Below, piece after piece: positions 24,824 through 37,240 of a stretch of 64,000 nt of DNA. The DNA is taken from the NCBI GenBank assembly GCA_020226215.1, contig CM035235.1, forward strand, positions 2,183,151 to 2,247,150. The letters run 5' to 3'. Under the pieces are notes generated by a model. That model searched no databases. It was not told where the DNA came from and saw only the letters and a list, made by a program, of their open reading frames with translations. This stretch comes from Sindora glabra (lineage: Eukaryota > Streptophyta > Magnoliopsida > Fabales > Fabaceae). Positions within the stretch are counted from its first letter, which is position 1; each line of letters opens with the position of its first letter. A program made the translations under genes and the position numbers.

Positions 24824-25310
24824 AATGTTGAAACCACCTTGCAAACTGAAAAAAGCTAGTGAGGATAGAATTGCTTTTGCATTGTAACCAAGCCTGTGAT
24901 CATGCTACTTTGTGTAAGATTAGGGTCATAGCTTCAGTGATAATTTCACCTACTAAGCTCACAAAGGTATACAATTTGCTAGCATATTTCCCTGCCTATC
25001 CCATTTTCCTTAACAGGGAATTGCTTGTTCTCTCACTTTTTATGGCAATTACCTGTTATGATGAAGTACAAATTTCTGTGTCCTGAATGTACTTGTATCT
25101 TGGAATTCAGCCTGTGGTCATGCGTAATGCCTCGTGGCTCGTGTAACAAACTGACGTGTATCTCGACCTCCGCACCAAGCTATTTGTGGGGTTGGCGGTT
25201 GCCTTAATGGGATTGGAGATTACAAGTTTCGGGACTGAATCGAACCTTAGGTTAAAGTATAAGGGCCAAGTCATGAGTTCATTCATTAAAAGTTGTTTCA
25301 TTTTAGTATT
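24824..25310 (+). other. UFL1 3' UTR and downstream flank (approximate)
   Basis: The sequence after the stop stays moderately GC-rich to about 25300, consistent with a 3' UTR. A possible UTR intron runs from GTATAC at about 24967 to TTCCTTAACAG ending at about 25017. There is no perfect AATAAA, so the cleavage site is unknown. Short ORFs here (24859-25301) are not gene-like. Confidence 0.4.
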
Positions 25311-25760
25311 ACCTTCTCATTTTCTATGATAACCATTTTTTTTTTCTTACCACATTCCAGTTTTCACCTTAGGGCAAAATAACCCTTTCAAAATAAGACC
25401 TTTTATTACGTCTTATAAAGTAAGACTTGGTATTACATTACTCCCTTTGTATTTTTAAGTTTTACAACTGGCACGTTTTTAAGAAATTAAAAATATAAAA
25501 ATCTCAATTTAAAAAAAAAGAAAAAAAACAGTAGACAAAATTAACAATTTTGTTGTTGAAATTATAGTATTGGTAAAATTGTCTTAAATTATATAAAGTA
25601 ATTTCACCTTAAAAATAAAATTGTATATATAAATTATTATTTAGAAATAAAATTATAATTATAATTTTATATAATTGAAATATTGTTTTGTCAGTTTATT
25701 ATAATTTTAGGGATAAAATTATTTTAGCAAGATAGATGTTTAATTTTTTTTTTAGATAAT
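25311..25760. other. AT-rich intergenic DNA
   Basis: AT-rich with a TAGGGCAAAATAACCCTTTC motif at about 25371 that resembles one end of a MITE, but I could not locate a partner end. Nothing else can be supported. Confidence 0.4.
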
Positions 25761-27070
25761 ATGCTCAAAAGTAATTACAATAATAACAACAACAATAAAG
25801 TCTTATTCCACTAAATGAGATCGGTTATATGGATTGCACGATAGTATTGGGTTCTATCAAAAATTAAATTTTCAGTGATATTATTCACCAAAAGATATTT
25901 TTTTTATAATTTTCTCTAATATCCTTTTTATCCTCTTTCTAAACTTTTTCATATCATTATAAATCATGTGATCAACTGTGCTTCCAATGACCTTCTTTGC
26001 ACATGGCTAAATTACCTTAACCGATTTTCTATCTTCTCCTCAATAGGTGTCACGCTAATATACTCTCATATGCATTCATTTCGTATCTTATCTTTCTTAT
26101 ATGACCACATATCCATCTCAACATTCTCATTTCTACAATCCCTATTTTTTGCTGTTATTGTCCCTTTAGAGCTTAATATTCATTACCATAAAGCATAACT
26201 ACTCGTATAGCAGTTTGATAAAACTTCCCTTTAAATTTAATAGGTACTTTACGGTCACAAATAACTCCAAATGTCTTTCTCCATTTTAACCATCCAGCTT
26301 CTATCATGTGCATGACATCTCCATCAATTTCCTCATCGCTTTATAAAATAAATCTCAGGTACTTAAATTTAGATATTTGTGGTATGATATGCTTTCTAAT
26401 TCTTATCTTTAAATCATTCCTATCTTGCTTCTCGTTAAATTTACAATGGATATACTTTGTCTTACTCCTACTCAAATAAAAACCCTTTGATTTCAAAACA
26501 TGTCTCCAAAGCTTCAATTTATAATTAATCTCTTCCCACGATTTCTTAATTAAAATTATATCATCTATAAATAGTATACATTTAGGGATAGTCTCTTGTA
26601 TGTCCTTAATAAGAACATCCAAGATTAGATTAAACAAGCAAGGACTCAAGGTTGAACTTCGATGTAAATCTATCTTTATAGTAAAATCTTTTGTCTCTCC
26701 TCTAGGAATTCTTACACTCGTAGTTACTCCATTATACATGTCTTGTATAACTTAGATATATGCAACATGAATTCCTTTCTTTTCCAAAGCCTTCTATAAC
26801 ACAACTCATATATGAGATTTCGATAAAATTTTACGTTGACTGTCGAAGACCTAACACAACCCATAGGAAGAGAAGTGCCCCCACTTGGGTTACAAGCTGA
26901 CATTACCCAACTCAGCCAATATATATATATAAGAAAAAAAAGAAAGAAGAAGAAGGAGAAGAACAAAAGAAGGAAAGAGAAGAAAAAAATATGTCTGATC
27001 CATCATACTTCTCTTTGCACATCATCCGTCCAAAGGAACTTGGCAGAATCAACATGCTCAAAAGTAATTA
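25761..27070 (-). mobile_element. RTE-type LINE remnant flanked by a perfect 17-bp direct repeat
   Basis: ATGCTCAAAAGTAATTA occurs at 25761-25777 and again, identical, at 27054-27070, bracketing about 1.28 kb. On the minus strand the interior (about 26820 down to 25960) encodes the 3' part of an RTE reverse transcriptase. It is followed by the RTE-type 3' end near 25800-25840 (TCATTTAGTGGAATAAGAC) and a TTGTTGTTGTTATTA tail, as expected for RTE elements, which end in short repeats rather than poly(A). The right-hand 230 bp (about 26825-27053), with a purine-rich run and a GC-rich patch, is not recognisably RTE. The flanking repeat is best read as a target-site duplication. Confidence 0.7.
25960..26820 (-). 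pseudogene. RTE reverse transcriptase fragment, inactivated
   Basis: Minus-strand frames read, in order: LWKRKEFMLHISKLYKT (about 26790-26740), then after a frameshift MYNGVTTSVRIPRGETKDFT (from 26739), LHRSSTLSPCLFNLILDVL, CILFIDDIILI and LKSKGFYLSRSKTKYI. After a stop at 26341 come SDEEIDGDVMHMIEAGWLKW and MLRWICGHIRK. These match the fingers-palm and thumb region of plant RTE-type LINE polymerases. The catalytic box is FIDD (usual form FADD), so both aspartates remain. The N-terminal endonuclease and first palm motifs are missing, and stops and frameshifts make it non-functional. Confidence 0.75.
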
Positions 27071-28689
27071 AAAAGAAAAAAGAAAAAGCATGCCTAACCA
27101 TGTACTCGAGTTAAACTTTAGCAAAAATTTAATCAGAATTTTTGTTTTCAATTATCTTAATTGCAAATAGATTCACATATACTTTAAGACTTGTTTTTAT
27201 AATAGTTATGACATTTAATTTATGTGCTTGCCATAAAATTTTTCATTCAAATTATGATATGTGTATTAATTAATTTAATATAGTTACAATATTTATAATT
27301 ATTGTAATTATTAAATTTAAATTATTAATAATTAAAAGAACAATTAATACATATATTGTAATATAAATGCAAAATCTTACGACAAATACTTTTGAAACTA
27401 TACTTGTTAAAAAAATGTCATCAATCTTTTTTATTTACTCTTGTAATTAATTAACAATTCATATCATAATTAAGAGTAATTATACATTAATTCAACATAA
27501 ATAATAAATAAATTAATCAATGATTGTATAAAATATAATTTATTAAAATTAAATAATTATATCCTTATTATGGTCATCTTTATATATAATTTAATCTCAA
27601 GATATATTCATATACTTATTAATACTAACACCTCTTTTCATATTGCTTTACATTTATAAACTAATTCACCTAATTTTACTTTAATTAAATTGAATATTTA
27701 TTTGTATAAATAAATTTTAAATATTTTTGTATCATAAAAAATATTATAAAAATACTATAATTTAATTTGTCGCTATTGAATTCCTTAAAGTGCAAGAATA
27801 AAATGTAATATCAAAGTTTTCAATGAGAAAATTAAAAAAGTGTGTAGTTATAAATTTAATTTTTTTAATTTATTATTATTTATTAAATTTTAAGCCTTTG
27901 ATTTTTTTATCATGAATTATGATGTTATACTTTATCTTTTAAAGTAAATCTTACATTTTAAAGGAGTCCAATATCCTAATTTGTTGTATTTCTAATATAA
28001 TTATACATTTACTTTTCTACATAACAATTTTGAAATATATACATTATTTTCCATTAAATAAAGATGCTTGAAATCAATTGAATTATATCATCAAGTATAG
28101 CACTCTTGGTAAATTCTCTACAATTTAAATCTATTGTTAAATGAAAAAACTTCACCCTAAACAAATGGAAATTTTCATAATTTGTCTTATTCCTCACCTA
28201 TTATTTATGAATTATGCTTGAAGAAAAAATTAACGTAAGAAAGCTCCTTCCAATATATGTGGAAGGCAACATATAATATTGGTATATATGTTATCAATGA
28301 ACTCGTATTTTATTAAAAAAAATTATATACGATAAAAAATAACTATAATTTTAAATCACACAAATCATATTAAATAAAAAATTGATCTTAAAATAATGGT
28401 TATTATAAAATTTTGATTGAGAAATCATATTCAAATTTATTAAATTTTCAAATATTTATTTCATGTTCATAAAATTGAGTATTTAAAAATTTTAAATATA
28501 ATATTTGCTCATTACCTACTGAGTAACTATATAATATAATATAATATAATTTGGTATAACTTATATTTATATTCAAATATAAGAGTATTCTAGGTATAAC
28601 ATGTTTAATAAAAATATAAAAAAGAAGCTATAGCTATGAATATAGTTATATTAATTAGCCCTTTTTTTTCTAAGATGAAAGATCTTAAC
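27071..28689. other. AT-rich intergenic DNA
   Basis: Long A/T-rich stretches with no gene. A part near 27235-27330 resembles 640-740 (a dispersed repeat). A run of ATAAT units occurs at about 28530-28550. Confidence 0.5.
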
Positions 28690-30620
28690 AATAATAAAAC
28701 TAATAAAAGAAAAGAAAAATGCATGTTAGCTATCAAATATAAAGAATAAAGTTTATCTTAGAAGCTTTGTTTTGAAACTTCTCTTAAAAGATTTGCACGT
28801 GAATCTTAAAAAAAAAATATTAGATTTGAATTTGATATTTAAAAAATAAAAAAAAAATGAAACTTGTTCTCTGATAATTTAAAAAACTTTTGTTAAAAGA
28901 TTAGAATTTGATTTAATTTGCAAGATATATTAAGAATAAATTAATAGGTTATGTATAAAACTTCGACAAATTTTAAATTAATTATAATATATTTAATATG
29001 AAATATAATACTTAATTGATATAAAAAAATATTTATTATTTGCATCTAAATTATAAATAATATGAATGGACATTAAAAAAATGCAATAGAATAGATTAAA
29101 AAAAGTGGTATATACACTGCAAACTCTTCAAAAAAAAATCTCAATTAATATATATTTAATTTGAAATGTATCACTTAAAAATTTATATAAAAATGTTAAT
29201 AAATTCCAAATAAATAATTTTAATTTATAAATATATTTATTAAAAATAAAATATACAATTAGATCATTCAATCAATATTTTTTGCATTAGAATTTTAACT
29301 TATTTAAAATATTTTTATAATAAAAGTAAATCATATTATATTATATTCATATTATTTAATAATATTAACATATACATTGTAAACTAAAAAAGTAAAAATG
29401 TAAAAAGAAAAATTTATACAATTAAGTAAATAAAAGAAAGAAAAACAGTATTTGAATAGTAAAGTCTTAAACAAAATTCTAAATGATACGTGTTTAATAT
29501 AAAAATAACACTAAATAATTCTTCATGCAAAATGTTGGCAAAATCTAAATAAATAAATAAATTTGATTTTATTTTTTACATATTTTTATTAAAAATAAAT
29601 ATGTAATTAAATCATTCAATTAGTATTTTCTATATTTAAATTCTTAAAATATTTCTATATTTAAATTATAATACATTATATTATTTTTATAATATTTAAC
29701 CACATACTCATTTGATTGTAAATAATAAAAGTGAACGTGTAAAAGAAAAAAATGCATGCACTATGAAATCTTAACAAAATCTTAGTTAATATATATTTAA
29801 TTTAAAATATATCATTTGAAAATTAATATCAAGAAATTTTTGTTAGATTTTAAATCAATAATTTTAATTTTAATTTTTAAGTGTTTTTAATTAATATAAA
29901 TATCTGATCAATTCATTAGATTAATACTTTTTTATTAAAATTTTAATTTATTTAAAATATTTTTGTGATAAAAATAAAATATATTATATTATATTTGTAA
30001 TATATAGTGATACTCTCATTTAAGTTGTAAAACAAAAGTGGACACATAAAAAAAAAGCATGTAATAGAATAAATAAAAAGGAAGAGAAACAGTATTTTGA
30101 AATATGATAAAGCATTAATAAAATCTTAATTGATATATATTCAACTGAATTATAAAACTTTAAAAATTGTATTCATACTAATGTTAAAATATTTTAAATA
30201 AATAAATTAATTTAATTTTAATTTTTACATATTTTTATGATGAAAATAAAATACATCATGTTATATTATACTATTTACCAATGTAATCATTTAAATTGTA
30301 AGTAATAAAAGTATCAATAACAATTATTTGAAGAAAATTATGTAATTGAATTAATAAAAACATTATATAATTGTTCTAATGAAAAAAAAGTGTTATCCCT
30401 ACAATAATAAAAGTTTAAAATATAATACATATTTAATTAATTAAATTAAATTTATTTTAAGCATTTTTATAATAAAAGGTATATATATTGTGTTATAAAT
30501 ATGTAATTCAACAATATTTAAATAGCTAAATTGTAAATAATATAAGTGAATAGAAAAAATAAATAACTAATAAAGTAAATAAAAAATTAATACATCAATT
30601 ATAACTTCCAATAATCTTAA
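28690..30620 (+). repeat. Diverged AT-rich tandem array, units about 0.24-0.34 kb
   Basis: A landmark of the form TTGTAAATAATAAAAGTGAA, followed by an A-rich stretch and ATGCATG, AGTATTTGAA or a variant, recurs near 29051, 29376, 29716, 30025, 30297 and 30531. A partial match (AAAGAAAAATGCATG) lies near 28710. A second landmark, AATCTTAATTAATATATATT followed by TAATTTGAAAT, recurs near 29143, 29474, 29783 and 30124, always in the same position relative to the first. Units also share TTTAAAATATTTTTATAATAAAA. The spacing (326, 340, 309, 272, 234) shortens to the right through deletions. This is an old tandem, satellite-like array and encodes nothing. Confidence 0.6.
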
Positions 30621-31386
30621 AAAAACTGATATTAAAAAATTTAAATAAATAAACTTATTTTAATTTTCATAATTTCTTTTAAAATACAAAACATGTAATT
30701 AATTCAATTTAACTAATACAGATTAGGTAGAAGATTAGATAATTATTAAATAGATAGAAATTAGATATAATAACAAAGGTATAATGGGAAAGAAAGAAGA
30801 AAAGTAGTTTTGGAAGGAAAATTTTTCTTGAAGCAACACTTTGAAATAAATAAATAAAGTTATCTTGGCCGAAAAATCTTGTTTTCTTTTGAGTATATAT
30901 AGATATAGACTTCTAATAAAATAATCCATTAATCTAGAAAAAAAAATTAGCTAACAAGTATAATAGCCAGTAAATTTACTAGGTATCACGTCAAACCGTT
31001 GATTGTTTTTAATATGACTTGAGGGCGTTAGATTGGCACAACCGTAGACGGATATAACTATTGGAGAGAACCCATACTGAATGATGGGTCAAGTCAGCCG
31101 AGCCCAGAGTTCTAAACCAGTCTACAAAGTGATTTATGATTACCAGGTTGCAATAAAAAACAATGACCAAAATAAAAAATGTTATAATAATAATAATAAT
31201 AATCATGTTTTAACCATTAAAAAATAAATGATACCCCCCCCCCCCAAAAAAAAAAAAGCTACTTGCACAGGCGAATTTAAGTACTATACCTTAGAAATAT
31301 ACAGAAATTAGTCATACAAAATTATGTGGACTTCTGAAGATAGTAACCAATTACAAGGTAGAATTTATCTCATGTTTTGAGACTTA
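30621..31386. other. Intergenic DNA between the tandem array and NOT2
   Basis: AT-rich, except for a GC-richer islet at about 31010-31130 (GGGCGTTAGATTGGCACAAC and GGTCAAGTCAGCCGAGCCC) of unknown origin. The 3' end of the NOT2 transcript probably lies near 31300-31400, but no clear poly(A) signal decides it. Confidence 0.4.
31233..31257 (+). repeat. Poly(C)-poly(A) homopolymer run
   Basis: A run of about 13 C is followed directly by about 13 A. Such runs are prone to sequencing and assembly error. Confidence 0.9.
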
Positions 31387-31494
31387 CTACCTTGTACCAG
31401 GTGGCGATTGCAGCGTCGAATTGTTAATATGGTGAATTTCTCTATGCATTTGGGCTACTTCAGCAGCCAACTCCATCTCTTCTGGACTGCCACA
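31387..31494 (-). other. Open 36-codon frame downstream of NOT2 with acceptor-like border
   Basis: On the minus strand, directly after an acceptor-like TTATTAGGATTAG, a frame opens for 35 codons and stops with TAG at 31389-31387. The peptide has normal coding-type composition, with CGSPEEMELAAEVAQM and then HREIHHINN. It lies in what should be the NOT2 3' UTR, 224 bases past the NOT2 stop. It could be an alternative last exon, a relic exon of another gene, or chance. I do not recognise the peptide. Confidence 0.25.
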
Positions 31495-31717
31495 CTAATC
31501 CTAATAACCATAGTTTTCAATTATTGTCTTGGTGCTGTCCTAGGACTTTCTCTGTAAAGGGAAAAATAGAGATAGAAATGGACACTAGATGGGCTGTCCA
31601 GTAGGAGTTTGGTAAGACAAATGCCATATTAAACGAACGCTAATGCTGCAAAACGACTGGCATTCTAATAAAAGTAAACCCATAACTAAAAATTTACACA
31701 TAGGTTTTCTTTACCCC

Positions 31718-34700
31718 TCAATGTTGAGGCAGAGGCGGTCTCTTTTCCAACATTTCATAATGAAGAACAAAATTGTCCTGCAAGTAGATTATCCATTAGA
31801 GCTTTGACAGAAAGACGGAGAAATTTTTATTAAAAAAATTTTGACTAACGCAATTTGGAAATTAGGAGACAGTATAAAGAGAAGGCAACAACTGAAAATG
31901 GAAAACCAAGGGGGGAAAAGGAATAATTGCTTAAAAGATAACTTCCTTTGCCCTTGTTTAGATGTATAAATTAGATGAAAAAATCTTCAAATTGGTGGAA
32001 AACCAAATAGTGTACTGAAGAGTGTTTAAAGATTAATCATAAACTCACTCCATCTCCACCAAAATAACCAAACAAGGAAAAAGTTACGACATGGCATTCT
32101 CTTTCCTATCCCTATTTCAATCTCCGCCATCCAAAACATAAGGACAAATTAGTCAGAATTAATAGAGAAAAAATATAATCACGAAACTTAACCTTTCTAA
32201 TCGTTTCAAATGTGTTTGGATCAAAGCAGTGATAAGATCCTCTCTCATATGTGCTTGTCTTAACAAGCGGCTCCATGTTGGGCACTCTAATGAACCATAG
32301 GCGGTGCTCTTTATGATAAAACCAACCTCTATTGTAACTGAGCAAAAAACAAACCTTGTTAGTATTTGGTGCAGAGGAAAACTAAAACCAGAACAAATAG
32401 ACGTTAAAAACCATAGGAAAAATAAAACCGGAATAAATAGAAGTTGAAGACGAGGAACATAAGCATATATAAGTTGTTCTTACAGCTCGCATGCAGCATA
32501 CAGTTGTGCCTCATCTTTTGGCATGCTGCAAAATAGATTATATCTATTTAGTCTTAATGCCTCACAAGACAAAAACAATAACAAACAAACTTAAGATTTC
32601 AAAAAACACCTGTAAAATATGTAGAACAATGTTTCCAACGTAAACTTTAAAAAGTAACCTTGCTGCAACACCAAAAAAAATAAAAAATCTTAACTTAGTC
32701 TTATACGAATAAAAATCCACACTCAACCAGATAGAATACCATTATGCGATACTTACATGGAGGGCTGGTGGCTGTTTAGCATAATAACATTGTGGCACAA
32801 TGAAGTCTGGATCACCCTTAGCAGGTTCATCAGACCACGGAGACCTAAAAGTCTTGTGAAGATTTTCTGATGAGTTCAAATTGAGCCCAAGTGTTGTCAG
32901 ATCAATTCCAAGTGCAAGAGAGGTCAGATCAGGATCACTCATCCTTATCACACTTAACAAGCCAAGCAAACCAAAAGGATCTGCATTAGTTTGTCCAGCT
33001 TGTATGGATTTCATGCCCTGATCTATAAACGACTGATTTACAGTTGACATTTGTTGAAGACGGAATTGGGACTGGTTCTGGTGCTGGTGATACTGCTGGA
33101 TAAGCTGGTCATATGATCCCATGCCAGACACTGTATTTGGAGAATTTAGAGGCCTTAAACCAATGCCAGGAGGTCCACTTGTCTAAACCAAAATCCAACA
33201 TTGAACTGTTAGAATGCCAGTAAAACTTGATTCAATGCATTTTTTAAGAGGCACAAGAGGGAGGAAGTCAATAGCAGTGTGCTATGTACGTAGTCTTTTA
33301 GTGCTTTAAGATAGTTTCTTTCTGTATTCTTGCTTTGGAAGAAGATTTTTTTCCTAGGCATCTCTATGTTACCCTTTTCCTAGTCTTCCAAAAGAGTGTC
33401 CCTAGCAGGGATATGCAGAGAGTCTTTAAAGCTATCCTCTAACGTCCAATTTTTAAATATAGGCTCTTTGTTTCTGGTGAGGACCTCTTCCATCTGTCTA
33501 CCTTATCTTTTCTTCTGATATAAATTTTAGTAAGTTCTATCAGGCAATAAAAAGGTGTACTGAATACTCGTTATCCATGCAATGTATTTTAAAAAAAGAG
33601 GACAAGCTTTTTATTAAGTGCCCTTGTTCAAAACAAACAAAATCAACTATATAGAACAGACCTGTGAATAAGTTGAATGTGATGATGGAAATATATCTGA
33701 GCCATGTAGATGGAGAAGATCCTGATTGTTCACAGATGAAAAGGAAACACCACCACCATCGACTGATGGAGCATGCTGTTGCTGTTGACGATGAGATGAA
33801 TAGGTTCCTCCCAAGCTGAAGCCAGCAGACCTTCCCATCTGCATATTGGAAGCACAGAACATTGAGAACAACTCTCTAACTCTGTACGATCAAGCATATG
33901 CAAATAGATAGAAAAATTCCTCAATCTTCTATTGCAAGAAACTGACAGAGAGATGTTGAGATTGCATCATTGACACAGTATTGTCACGGAGTTGTTCCTT
34001 TTGGTGCACATCCATAGTATAATCTGCATTACCACCTGGACAAAAACTTGCAACATCAAAAACAAATGCCAAAACAACCAATTATACAGAGCTTTATAGA
34101 AACTTGGAATGCAAAATATCTCAAAAAAGCAATTCTCATATACATAATTAAAGCATCCTTGCTAAATGCATTGCTTACTAGGTAAACAGACATGCAGACA
34201 TTAAGGAGCTTCATACCTATCAACTACCAATCTATCACACAATAAGCAAACAAACAGATTGTAATACTGAACCTGATGTAATAACTAATATTTGCATTCA
34301 AAAGCCATCCCTTCTATGCAAGCACAATCCCATCTTTCAACACAAAGCACCATACATGACACAGCAAAATGCTTCAAACAGAAGAATCAGGAGGACTCCA
34401 TGAAAAGCACGGCTATAGTCAATTTACAACAGCCATAAAACTAAAAAGCAACAAGCAGAAATGCCCAAGCAAGCCAGGACAGTATCAACTAGAATCTTGC
34501 AAAAGGCAATGTATACATCTCGTTAAAATATCCCTAAGCTCCATAACAAGAGAATAAGATTTTCAAAGGCAATAGAAAGGCGCCAAAACTCCCAGCAAAA
34601 AATTCATAACCAACTAGGTCACATCTTAAATTGAAACAATATACAACACCTTTATATCCAGGTAGAGCTGGAAAATCTTCATTTTGGATGCTAAACTCTT

Positions 34701-37111
34701 GGTTTTGTTGGACAATAGGACTAACACCAAGACCCTTCCGTAAAGAACCTGAAATTGTTTTGCTTTATGATATTCTCATTTGTGCATAGGATAATGCAAG
34801 CAAGTGTATCAAAGGGAGAAAGAAAAAATAACATTTCCTACTCACCTAACTGTCCTTGAGGCCCTCCAGCAGAACTAGGACGACTACTCAATTGAGGGAA
34901 GTCACTGAGGTCAAAAGGTGAGCCATCATTGGAATTCACATCATTCAACATTCCCATAGAGTTCAAATTATTCGCTCCTGGGACATGGCTTTGAGAAAGT
35001 GGGCCTCCAGCACTAGGATAGGAATTTCCCAGCATTGACATTACCTGAGCAGATCCTGAACCATTAAGATATCATCACTACAAAGGTTGCATATCACATA
35101 AAGCACATAAGCACGCTAATCTCAATTTAGGAGATGAGAAATTGAGCACTTGATTTTTTTAATAATCATGTTATGTCAAACAACTCTGATACATGAAATC
35201 ATTTAAATGCATTCCAAGCAAACAAAAGAGCAGAATGTAACTTTTTTCTTATCCACAGTATCACATGCTTCTCTCACTTAATGAAGATCACAGTCCACTT
35301 TTTTACATGGAATTAGAACAACTTTTTATGATCATAAAAAAGAAGAAAATAAAGAATGAATATTCGAAGGAAATTCTGCATCCCAATATTCAAAAAGGAA
35401 AAGACATTCACACTCCCAGCACATGTTTGGTAGGAGAAAAAGTGACACAGATAGACATGGATGTAAATTGCCATAATGGAAGGATGTAGACCGCAAGGCA
35501 TGATTTTGTTACACCAAAAGATTGCCAAGATATATGAAACTTAGAAAGTCACACAGAGAATAAAAAATGAAGTTGTGTCCAAGGAATGTGGCTCAATAAC
35601 CCAAATTATATTTGAACTGCAGACCTGTACAAATACAAAATGGAAAGTGACTACCATAATGCAAACCTTGAGGAAGCACACCACTCATCAATCGATTTTG
35701 TCCTTGAACATTTAAAGCACCAGATCCACTGTTTGCACTCAAATTTAGACGAGAAGCAAGACCAGGCACAGATAATCCTCCACCAGAGCTTATGCTCCTG
35801 CCTATGTTCCCCCCACCAAACATGTTTCCCATGGAACTTGGGTTTCGGGGACCTGCATTTCCCAAAATTGGGGATACTCCTAATCCTGGAACAGCATTTC
35901 GGTTACCAATGGCAGCAGAGGTTGGAAGAATCCGAGGAACAGAACCACCAACTCCATTTGTGCTACTACTAAATCCAGGGTTCCCTACAATACTTATACT
36001 TCCTCGATTAGGGACTCCCGAATGTCCATGAGATAGCTGCAAAAATAATTTGAAAAGATAAATCAAAAATTTGTAAATAATCCAATAGTGGAGAAAAACA
36101 ATTGAGGCAGATATAAACATATGCCCAAAAATTCCCTCAGTGGGATCCCAGAATATGGGTAATCTCTAATTTATAGAAGTATACCTGTGAAAGAGCAACT
36201 GGAAGATTACTTGATGCAAACCTTCCACTAGATAGGCTGGCAGTTTGTTGCTGAACACCTCCAGATGGAACACTGTTTATTGTCGAATTTCTTGATGCAA
36301 GTGCTCCTGGCAAGTTTGGAACATTAAAGCTCCCATGAATATTGTGCAAACCCTGAATAGATCCTGCAGCAAGGACCCAGCAATTATACAACTAAATGGG
36401 AGGAGAAAACTAAGTAATTCCACTAAAATCTGCCCACCAGTGGGATAAAAAACAGAGGAGACCGCACCAGACTGACCAGAGAATGATGTAGCAAAAGACC
36501 GCCCTGTACCATCTGGAAGATTTGAAGCAGATCCGTTCAGAGAAGACTGCAGACAAGAATCTGTTACATATTACAGAGGGAAAAGGCTTGCTAAAACAAG
36601 TCCAGAATCAGTCCACATCTTGCAAGATTGAAAATTAATAATAAAAAACATCTACTTCATGAAGCATTTTGGCATCCAGTGAAAACTCAAATGTGGGACC
36701 TATGAATCTTATAAAAATGAAATCTATATGCAGCACCATGTATTAATCAGAAATAATGTAATCCCTAAATTCAGAGCATCAGACAAGATTGCAACACATT
36801 ATTAGCCACAACTCAGTTATCAGAAATGTCCAGACGATGGACACAAGCATAAAGAAAATATCCAAACATGAACCCCAAATTAATACTTGAGGACAAAAGT
36901 AGTACATATTTCAATGAAAGGCTCTAATCCATCTACTCAATCTGGCAAAGGTACCCTAAAATTTCTCTAAGAGAATCCAAAATAGGTTATTATCAAAGTT
37001 TAGTTCCAGTTGGAAAATTCATTGAATTTGACCCACAATTTGGTATCATGATATCACAATATGGTGTGTGTTACACAAGACATGAGGCAATACATTAAGT
37101 AACCCTGACAT
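31718..37111 (-). CDS. NOT2: CCR4-NOT complex subunit NOT2 (VIP2-like), 13 coding exons, 658 aa
   Basis: NOT2 is a core subunit of CCR4-NOT, which removes mRNA poly(A) tails and influences transcription; the plant homologue is also known as VIP2. Coding exons, 5' to 3' on the minus strand: 37111-37094, 36546-36438, 36363-36185, 36036-35667, 35055-34846, 34748-34650, 34035-33947, 33838-33662, 33182-32757, 32662-32610, 32525-32484, 32337-32193, 31777-31718 (TGA). All borders are GT-AG and phases fit, giving 1977 nt. The N-terminal two thirds is low-complexity (S/G/N-rich, then Q/H-rich YDQLIQQYHQHQNQSQ). Conserved pieces are GSIQGLHNIHGSFNVPN, SPFDLSDFPQLSSRPSSAGG and DPFGLLGLLSVIRMSDPDL. The C-terminal NOT2/3/5 (NOT-box) domain spans about residues 547-655, from PQCYYAK through YNRGWFYHKEHRLWFIRV and YERGSYHCFDPNTFETIRK to MLEKRPPLPQH. 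Exon 2 contributes only MSGLLN. The identity is secure. The exon 8 donor (CTCT|GTCAGT) is the weakest splice call. Confidence 0.95.
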
Positions 37112-37240
37112 CGCATGAATTTCAAAAGGTCATGCAAATTAGCATCCGTTTTCTGACATCAACCTTCCCTCCTCTTCAGAACCCAACAGATTGGAGATTA
37201 ATTTGGGGACTCTGGAGATTCTTTTCTTGCAACCACTCAC
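37112..37240 (-). other. NOT2 5' leader, second exon part (probable)
   Basis: A strong acceptor (a long T-run, then GGTATTCTTCTCAG) ends at 37241 on the minus strand and would start this exon at 37240. The leader then contains several ATGs before the true start, including one five bases upstream and out of frame (ATGCGATGTCAGG), one opening a six-codon uORF and one opening a seven-codon uORF. A later acceptor would remove some of them. Confidence 0.5.

Noticed and set aside
26836..27114. 92-codon plus ORF rich in lysine
   Set aside because: It is produced by a purine-rich run (AAGAAGAAGGAG type) and runs antisense to the RTE insertion.
35593..36120. 175-codon minus ORF as a separate gene
   Set aside because: Its central part is NOT2 exon 5 (36036-35667). 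Both ends are intron read-through.
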